Assembly: GCA_023079485.1 (NCBI GenBank)
Contig: CM041107.1
Coordinates: forward strand, 6,592,657 to 6,656,656
From: Archilochus colubris
Taxonomy: Eukaryota; Chordata; Aves; Apodiformes; Trochilidae
Length of the DNA: 64,000 nt
Direction: 5' to 3'
Shown: positions 57,014 to 64,000 of the stretch, piece by piece
Layout of the letters: each line of letters begins with the position of its first letter
Position numbering within the stretch: position 1 is the first letter of the stretch
The notes under the pieces: model-generated
The model's database searches: none
The model's input: only the letters and a program-made list of their open reading frames with translations
What the model was told of the DNA's origin: nothing
Translations under genes and position numbers: made by a program

Positions 57014-57955
57014 GTAATGTGAAGATCTCAATGTTCTCTGACCAACATAGAGGGTCTGGGAAGCCACTCCATCCTCCACATGGTCTTCCCTGGGGTGTCC
57101 ATGCTCTGCAGTGTTACGTTGTCTGGGGGAGATTGTTCTCCCTCAGGCCCAATTTCCTTTTGGATACTCCCACGTATCTTTTGGATACTCTTTCCATCCA
57201 GACCTGGACACTAAACCACAAACCAAGCTTCAGGTTTGGTTTGACTTGGTTGGTCCCAAGTCCTGACCTTGCAGCTTCATGAGCAGGAGGTTCCCACCAC
57301 CAGCATGGCTGTGCTGAGCTCTAAGCAGCCCTGTGACACGAGGGAGGGTTTTCTCATTGCATCCAGCTGCTTAAACCACATGGAAAGAGGTTAAAAATAC
57401 CCCCTGCCCTTTCCTAATATCACTTTTCCCATACTGAGCAGTTGTTGCTGTTGCCACGTGGGTGGGAGTTGATGTTTATGAGTGGGAAGAAAGGTCGAGG
57501 CGATGCGTTTCCTTCAGATGTGGTCTGCTCAGAGCAGATGTAGGGACCTCAGTCCTTGTGGACTTGTGTGTAGCAGGAAGAGTGATTACAAAGAATTTGG
57601 CTCTCAGTTTCTTGTCCTCTTGGGAACAGCAGGAAAGAGTGAACAGGAACTTTTTTTTTTTTTGGGGGAGTTGTGTGGCACGTTAGTTGAGAGCTTAGGT
57701 GTGGTGGCCTTGGGGCTTGTGGCAAAGCCAGGTTTCACAAGACACTTCCTTCCCTGTCCAGTGAGGAGGTGGATGGTAGATTTCAGTTCTAAGAGTAGCC
57801 TCATGGCTGTAAAACCAGGCTGCCAAGTTGCACTGGTTTTCAGAGCATTCATTTCAGAGCATGAAATGAGCTGTTTAAAATGGGGGAGGAGAGGGGTAGG
57901 TGGCTGCTGCAGACCCCCAGCCCATCTTCATGTGCCCTTCGGTGCCATCTCACAG

Positions 57956-58197
57956 GGGAGGAGGTGCTGCTGATCCAGGAGAAGCTGGATGGAATCAAGA
58001 CCCGCTACTCGGACATCACGGCCACCAGCTCCAAGGCGCTGCGCACTCTGGAGCAGGCTAGGCAGCTGGCAACCAAATTCCAGTCCACACACGAGGAGCT
58101 GACCAGCTGGATGAGCAAAGTGGAGGAGGAGCTGGTTTCCAGTGGGGGACAATCCCCAGCGGGCGAGCAGATCCCCCAGTTCCAGCAGAGGCAAAAG
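57956..58197 (+). CDS. MACF1: MACF1 exon: spectrin repeat
   Basis: 242 bp, phase 1 to 0, between atctcacag and gtgggg. It codes [60 protein letters not shown], and ends [11 protein letters not shown]. It is nearly identical to human. Confidence 0.96.
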
Positions 58198-58308
58198 GTG
58201 GGGACTCAGCAGAGCAGGACCTGGGGGATGAGGGCTCAAGGGTGGGAGCTGGAAGGGATTTGCTCACTGGAGAGGGCTGAGGACACGTGTCCATGGGTGC
58301 TTCCACAG

Positions 58309-58515
58309 GAACTGAAGAAGGAGGTGATGGAGCACAGGCTCATCCTGGACACAGTGAATGAGGTGAGCCGAGCTCTCCTGGAGCTGGTTCCCTGGAGAGC
58401 CCGGGAAGGGCTGGACAAACTCGTGTCAGACACCAATGAGCGCTACAAGCTGGTCAGTGACACCATCAAGCAGAGGGTGGAGGAGATTGATGCTGCTATT
58501 CAGAGGTCTCAACAG
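58309..58515 (+). CDS. MACF1: MACF1 exon: spectrin repeat
   Basis: 69 codons, phase 0-0, between cttccacag and gtaatt. It codes [75 protein letters not shown] is identical to human. The preceding intron is only 111 bp. Confidence 0.96.
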
Positions 58516-59187
58516 GTAATTTCATAACCGTGACGCCACCTGATGAGTTTTCATGGTGGGATTTAGCAGCTCAGCACTGCTCGAGCCCACACAGCATGAC
58601 AAGGGTGGGTGAGCATGTCCCAACAGGAGGACCAAACCCCCTGAGGAATGGCAAGAAACAGATGGGCCCCACCAGCAGCATGGGGCAGCAGGACTGGTTT
58701 CTGGCCCATCCCGTTGTGTAGGGTTTGGATCAGATAACTCCAGCACAGTGCCTGGTTATCCCTCCTGTGGGCTTTTGCTTGCATGGGTCATGGAGTTGGT
58801 GTAGAACTGAGGGCAGGTGACTCTCAGGCCTGCGAAAACATCATCCCCTGTTGTGATAACACTGGGATTTGTTCCGGGCGAGCAGTCCTCACAAAAAGAA
58901 CTTGTTCTGCCCAGCCTGGAGGCTGTGGAGAGCTGGGAGTAACTGCCCTCCCTGGCTTACAGAGCACTGACTCCACAGAGCTGAATGTGGGAGCAAAACC
59001 ACTGTGTAGAAGAGAGCTGTCCCCTTTCCCATGGGTAGGGAGGGATGGCTGCTCCACCATGCTCTGCTGTACTCCATGTTGCACTGATGTTCCATGCTTC
59101 AAAACAATCTGCAGGAGCTGTGGGACAGCAGCTGCTGCTCCTCTCAGAGAGGAGTTTGGAGTCAGAAACCTGTGTCCGCCCTGGTGT

Positions 59188-59345
59188 CATAGAATCTCAG
59201 ACTGTTTTGGGTTGGGATGGACCATAAAGTTCATCCAGTCCCACCCCCTGCCATGGTCAGGGACACCTCCCACCAGCCCAGGGTGCTCCAAGCCCCATCC
59301 AACCTTCAACACTGCCAGGGATGGGGCAGCCACAGCTTCTCTGGG
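59188..59345 (-). repeat. CR1 LINE 3' fragment
   Basis: gtcatagaatctcagactgt, tttgggttgggatggaccat, aaagttcatccagtcccacc, gccagggatggggcagccac: a minus-strand CR1 3' end in the 58516-59483 intron, about 140 bp before the acceptor. Confidence 0.9.
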
Positions 59346-59483
59346 CTTCTCCCCAGCTCTGCACACCTGGACGAGGCATTCATCCCCAGGGGTCCTACTG
59401 TGAATCCCACCCTCCCCAGTTTGCCATGGGCTCCATCCCAGCTGCCCATCCCTCACCCAGCTCTGTCCTCTCCTCTCTGCCAG

Positions 59484-59603
59484 TACGAGCAGGCAGCTGA
59501 TGCTGAGCTGGCCTGGGTGGCCGAGACCAAGCGGAAGTTGCTGGCCCTGGGGCCCATCCGCCTGGAGCAAGACCAGACCACAGCTCAGCTGCAGGTGCAG
59601 AAG
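59484..59603 (+). CDS. MACF1: MACF1 exon: spectrin repeat
   Basis: 40 codons, phase 0-0, between ctctgccag and gtaggt. It codes [40 protein letters not shown]. It differs from recalled human only at L/M. Confidence 0.96.
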
Positions 59604-60681
59604 GTAGGTGGGTGCTTGCCAGTGATGGGGAGCATAGGATGGGAAGCAAAGATGGGGGATGCAGTTTGGGTGATGGGCTGGGGGATGCAGCTTTACCCTG
59701 GATTGGCTCTGAGAGCCTGGAGCACCAGGAGCACAATGCTTGTCCTTGGTCAGCAAAAGGAAAAGAAGCAGAAGATTTAGAGAAATGAAGTGTTTGGCTC
59801 CTAAAGGAAAAAGCCTCCTGTCTGTTTGTAGGAGCCAAAACCTTTGCAGGGCTGTCCAGGGCTGGCGGGTGCTCCCACCTGGCCTCCCCTCAAGGGAGCT
59901 GCTTGTGCTGAAGGTTTTCTCTGGCTACCAAAGCTGCTCTGCCTGGGGCTTGCAGGCGTTGGCAGCAGGAGGGGGTTAGACAAACGTATGGGTTGATTAA
60001 TGAGGGGGCTTTTTGCTCATTGTTCCTTGCAGTGAGGGTTCCCTCCCGCCAGCCAGACATGGAACAAAGAAACTCTGGGGTTGTTTTGGGTTTCGTTTTT
60101 TTTTTTATATCTTTGAGATGAGCTCATGCCTGAAAGAACGTGCGCTTTAAATAAACAGCTCTCTTCTTTCCAGCTTCGGCAGCAAAGAGGCTTATTGGAT
60201 TTTTAAAACAAAAAAGAAAAATCGGACATTGTAACAAGGGAGGGGGCCTGAACCCTCAAGCATTAAGTTAAAGTGAGCTCAGCTTCTCTTCCTGCTAGTA
60301 ATTGCGTGGACCTTGGGAATGGCAAATTCATTGGTAGATGCAGTTCTGGAGAGCATCATTTGGGAGGTTAATGTGTTCCCTAATGAGAGGATGCTGGAGC
60401 TTTTCCTCCTTGGGTGTGGAAGTTGACCTGCACCTCGTTTTAAGAGCTGTTTTCAGGTAGGGAGGGTGATGGAGATGAGTTGTGAGAAAAGCACAGCAGT
60501 AATCTGTATTTTCAACCCGTGTCAGAGTGCCCCAGGACACTTGTGCTGAGTGTTGTGCTGTCTCTGCAGCACTAAACTCTGCTTCTGGTGCAGGCAGGAG
60601 GGTCCCATGGATGGGCTGGAGGGGGAGAGGTTGGGCTCAGCTCTGATTTCTTTCATTTCTTTGGACATTTCCTTTCTGCAG
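59604..60681 (+). other. Intron of 1.1 kb
   Basis: Its middle part (about 60010-60330) is AT-richer, with a T run at about 60097-60107. No CR1 copy or exon-like frame was seen. Confidence 0.55.
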
Positions 60682-60789
60682 GCTTTTTCCATCGACATTA
60701 TTCGTCACAAAGACTCCATGGATGAGCTGTTCAGCCAGCGCAATGAGATCTTTGGGACGTGTGGGGAGGAACAAAAAGCTGTTCTCCAG
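60682..60789 (+). CDS. MACF1: MACF1 exon: rod
   Basis: 36 codons, phase 0-0, between ctttctgcag and gtgagc. It codes AFSIDIIRHKDSMDELFSQR, NEIFGTCGEEQKAVLQ. It is near-identical to human. Confidence 0.96.
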
Positions 60790-61146
60790 GTGAGCTCCCC
60801 CCTACTCTTCACTCTGATGGGGGAGAGAGGAGAATGCTCAGCCCTTCCCCAGCCTGATGTAATTTAAAATGATTCCATCTTTAGTCATTCCCAGCAGCAT
60901 TAGCAGGAATCTCTTTACATTTATTACTCTCTTTGATTGCATATTTTTATTGAAGTGTTTGGGGATGGGGGGTGGATATAGGGGAGATTTCTGAGGCTGC
61001 TTTAATTGGAATTACAGCTTGTGCACCTGGAAGGCCACCAAAGACATCTCCTGCTCATCCAGCTCGCAGCATGCTTCTGGCTCTTTTCCTGGGGCCTTTT
61101 ACATCCCTCACTATAACCCTGCTCCTTCTTTTTTTTCTTTTTTTAG

Positions 61147-61365
61147 GAGAAAACAGAATCCCTGGTGCAGCAGTACGAAGCCGTGAGCCAGCTCAACTCA
61201 GAGCGCTACGCTCGCTTGGAGCGTGCCCAGGTCCTGGTCAACCAGTTCTGGGAGACCTACGAGGAGCTGAACCCATGGATTGAGGAGACACAAGCCCTCA
61301 TCTCCCAGCTGCCCCCTCCAGCCATCGACCATGAGCAGCTCAAGCAACAGCAGGAGGACATGAGG
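61147..61365 (+). CDS. MACF1: MACF1 exon: spectrin repeat
   Basis: 73 codons, phase 0-0, after a strong T-rich tract ending ttttag; the donor is gtagga. It codes EKTESLVQQYEAVSQLNSER, YARLERAQVLVNQFWETYEE, LNPWIEETQALISQLPPPAI, and ends QQQEDMR. Confidence 0.96.
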
Positions 61366-61444
61366 GTAGGAGGACACGGTGTTTGCATCTCCTGCTCCAT
61401 CGGTTCTACCTTCAGCGGAGATGCAGCCCTCACAGGGCCAAGAG

Positions 61445-61545
61445 CATCTTTTTTCTGATTTTTTTGTGATTCTTTTCTGATTTCTTTTTGTGAGTTTTTT
61501 CTATTTTTTTCTAATTTTTTCTGATTTTCTTTCCCCCCACATTCT
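61445..61545. repeat. Imperfect T-rich tandem repeat
   Basis: About eight tttttctgatt-like units (catcttttttctgatttttt, ttcttttctgatttcttttt, ttctaattttttctgatttt) sit directly after the exon ending 61365. Only the pattern is seen; function is unknown. Confidence 0.6.
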
Positions 61546-61999
61546 CTTCTTTTTGTGGACCCTGCTACTGTACCACAAGCATACTATGAATGTGTGGAAA
61601 TCACCAGTTATGTTTGAACACTTCTTACCAACACACAGATTGCACCCAAGGGAGCCTGGCTGCCTTCACATCTCCTGCCTGCTTGTGGCAGGGAAAACCA
61701 CTTTGTGCTTTTAAGGTAGAGAGCTGCAAAGCCAGTTTTCTCAGCCATGTCCCCCATGGGGGAGGTCAGGAGGTAGCTGTGACAGGGAAGGACCCGCACT
61801 GGGGGATGTGCCGGTGCCTGCAGAGCTCTGGCCATGTTTGGAAGAGCTGAGTGCCACGTGCTTGGCAGATGCTGGGTCAAGAAATCCACTGTGCAAGATA
61901 TGATCACTGCTCTGGGAGTGCTGCATGAAATAAATAGACATCAGCTTTCAATAGATTTCTAAACAAATGACTAATTTTATTTAATATCCTATCCCCTAG

Positions 62000-62203
62000 C
62001 AACTGAGAGAGTCCATTGCTGAGCACAAGCCTCATATTGACAAGCTGCTGAAGATTGGGCCGCAGCTGAAGGACCTCAACCCTGAGGAAGGGGAGATGGT
62101 GAAGAAAAAATACTCGAGGACTGAAGCCATGTATGCCAAAATCAAGGAGGAGGTGTGTCAGCGGGCTCTGGCGCTTGATGAAGCTGTCTCCCAGTCCACC
62201 CAG
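62000..62203 (+). CDS. MACF1: MACF1 exon: spectrin repeat
   Basis: 68 codons, phase 0-0, between tcccctag and gtatgt. It codes [60 protein letters not shown], and ends EAVSQSTQ. It is close to human throughout. Confidence 0.96.
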
Positions 62204-63004
62204 GTATGTTGGGGTGCAGAGGAGCTGAGTTGTCTTCTCACAGTCCCCTGAGGAAGCCACATGCTTTGAAACACAGTTCCATCCCCAGTGTTATGATTAT
62301 AAAACCCTTGAGAAGGCACAACGTGGTCAGACACCTCCAGGGGAGTTTCCTCCTGCTGGCTGCTGGCTGTGAAAGCCAGGGAGAAAGCATTTGAATCTTG
62401 GCTTAGTAAATAGGGTCATAAATTTTTACAGCCTCAGTAATGATGCTCGTTCAAAGGGGCTGTGTTGGCATCCACCCAAGGTTGGAAGAGCCCAGAGAGC
62501 CACTCTAAAGAGCTTGGAGAGATAAGTTTCACTTCTGATAAGCTGTGTGTGCCACAGGAGATCTTTGTATGGGAGAGTTAATGGTTGTCTCCAGGGTCTG
62601 GGCATCTCCAGAGAAGGTCATTGACTGCAGGAGCAGAGATAGGAAAGGAAGGGCAGAGGTTGTATAGGTGCTAAAGTCCAGAGAGGAGATGAAGAGTTTC
62701 TCCATGCAGGGTTTATGACTTCTAGCTGTGTTTGATTTCACCCCATGTAGCTCAGTTGTTTGGGTTTTTGTGTCACGTCTGGGTGTTGTTCTATTTTTTT
62801 TTTTTTTTTTATTCCTGTATTGTGTAGTCACTTCTCTTGGTTTGCACTTGTATTAACTCCGAGTTTTTCCCCCCCCACATCCCCCTCCCTTCTCATCTCT
62901 CACTCCCTTTGTGGAATGTGTTATCTGTGTGTGTTGCTGCCTGTGCCCGTCTTCCCCACATGGTCCCATTTCATTCTTGTGTTGACCGCCTCCCACCATT
63001 GCAG

Positions 63005-63013
63005 ATCACCGAG
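63005..63013 (+). CDS. MACF1: MACF1 9-nt microexon (Ile-Thr-Glu)
   Basis: atcaccgag lies between a good acceptor (cgcctcccaccattgcag) and a good donor (gtaagc). It reads ITE in phase 0-0. Recalled human MACF1 continues ..SQSTQ ITE FHDKIEPM.., exactly these three residues after the exon ending 62203. The rest (FHDKIEPM) is not next to it and must lie beyond the window. Confidence 0.85.
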
Positions 63014-64000
63014 GTAAGCCCCACCACCACTGAGCTTCACTTAACACTCTTTCTTTGGGCTGATTCTCTTTTACATCTGGATTTTATTGTTTCTGGTCCG
63101 TGCACAGCTCAGCAGAACATGCTTCAAAATTAATTTTGGGGTGGGGGGGCCTGAAATCACCTTTCAGATGGCTTTCATTGCATTGCTGCCTCCTCTCCAG
63201 CTTCTGCTGGGAATGCTTCCTGCAAAGCCAAGGTTTTGCTTTTGGGCCAGTGTACACCGATGCACAGAGCTTTCTGCTCTAGCTGGACTTGTCCCTTTGC
63301 TCCTGCTTTTTGGCTGAGCCATCATGCCCTGAGCAACTTTGCAGCCGGACCTTGCTCCTCTGCTGCCAGAGCCTGGAGCATGGCAACACCAGTGCTGGTG
63401 TACTGCAGAGAGGGACCCGAGCTGGCAGCTGGCATGCGGAGCTGTTCTTCTCACCAGCAAAGGTGGTTTGGGATCTCTAAGGTCAAAGATGACTTTGGTT
63501 TTTTAAAATAATAATTAGAATGGCTGCTGGACCCCCTTCCTCTCTCACTCTCAGCTTTCTGGTTCTGCTTTTGTCCAAGCCCAGCTCTCCTCCCATGTGC
63601 ATGCAGCCTGCCACCATCTCCCTGCCGGGAGGGTGTTTCTTGCCAGCATCCCCCCGAGCAGAGATCTTTCCATCAGCACCAAATACGGAGGAATTTCCAG
63701 ATGCTCTAAACAATCAGGATTGGCTTTTCTCTCACTAAGCCGCCCGTCCGCAAGAAGCGGGAGAGCGGTCAAAAAATGTGGATTTTAAGTGGTTGAACCT
63801 GGTGGTAATTCCCCCCCGTGTTTGGTTGGCAGTTGCCTGGCTCTGGGGGTCTCGGTGGCTGCCGCATGGTCGGTGCTGTTGGCAGCAGAGGAGAGTGGTG
63901 GCCCGGGCAGGAGGCTGCAGGTGTTTGTCCCCTGGGGGCAGCGAGGCAGCGTTGCTTAACCTCATCTCACCCACCCTGACGGCCTCGCTGCTCTCCTCCA
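63014..64000 (+). other. Intron (5' part) to the window end
   Basis: About 1 kb without supported coding sequence or CR1. A weak acceptor-like tctctcactaag at 63728-63739 is followed by an 18-codon frame that I do not accept as an exon. Confidence 0.6.

Larger units (their letters stand above)
1..64000 (+). other. MACF1: MACF1 gene, internal part (both ends outside window)
   Basis: One gene accounts for all coding signal. Fifty-one exons with AG/GT borders join in a single consistent reading phase and follow the order of human MACF1: SH3 part of the plakin domain, end of the plakin domain, optional plectin-repeat block, spectrin rod. MACF1 is a cytoplasmic spectraplakin that bridges F-actin and growing microtubules; its CH domains lie upstream and its EF-hand/GAR/GSR end downstream of this window. 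MACF1 rather than its paralogue DST is chosen because the SH3 exon reads [20 protein letters not shown], whereas DST has ITIYKDDECVLANNS in this place (recalled). Introns under about 600 bp that have no separate entry show only their splice signals to my eye. Exon borders are read by hand and have not been tested against transcripts. Confidence 0.95.

Noticed and set aside
63740..63790. Frame PPVRKKRESGQKMWILSG after tctctcactaag
   Set aside because: The acceptor is weak, the frame stops after 18 codons with no good donor, and human MACF1 continues with FHDKIEPM instead.
1..64000. tRNA, rRNA, CRISPR array, endogenous retrovirus or second gene
   Set aside because: None was recognised on either strand. 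All non-CR1 structure is explained by MACF1 exons, introns and simple repeats.

Overview
This window is vertebrate nuclear DNA, almost certainly from a bird. Coding blocks are small exons bounded by GT/AG introns, many of them only about 90-500 bp long. The only recognisable dispersed repeats are CR1 LINE 3' fragments, with the typical avian tcatagaat...ggttggaagggacct / tccaaccc ends. There are no bacterial features. Species cannot be fixed from the sequence. All coding signal lies on the + strand and belongs to one gene, MACF1 (microtubule-actin crosslinking factor 1, ACF7), a giant spectraplakin that links actin to microtubules. Both ends of the gene lie outside the window, so the CH domains, the EF hands and the GAR/GSR microtubule-binding end are not here. 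I place 51 exons whose reading phases join without conflict. Product matches to human MACF1 are from memory of that protein, not from a search.

Layout. (1) 1-7702: fifteen exons of the plakin domain, from the SH3 fold to the first rod segment. (2) 10600-18877: the MACF1b module. It holds one 5,292-bp exon with two clusters of plectin-type repeats separated by an acidic linker, then four spectrin-type exons. All are phase 0-0, so the module can be skipped as a block (7702 joined to 20291 gives the common isoform). (3) 20291-35120: seventeen exons of the spectrin-repeat rod, ending in a 1,472-bp exon. (4) 35121-53006: a large interval that holds an internal CpG-island promoter (about 44.92-46.24 kb) and a 3,198-bp alternative first coding exon (46943-50140). 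That exon starts with the MACF1 isoform 3 / KIAA0754-type N-terminus and splices in phase to 53007. (5) 53007-63013: thirteen more rod exons, ending with a 9-nt microexon coding Ile-Thr-Glu.

How it works together. Three products can be read from the locus: the standard rod protein, a plectin-repeat form (MACF1b), and a form starting at the internal promoter. The last lacks the actin-binding and plakin parts but carries a candidate N-myristoylation signal. The points most worth a second look are that lipidation signal, a CR1 fragment fused to the start of the alternative first exon, a strong-Kozak uORF in the CpG island, the 9-nt microexon, a possible alternative terminal exon at 19470, a NAGNAG acceptor at 23682, and a pair of related about 275-bp repeats in neighbouring introns.
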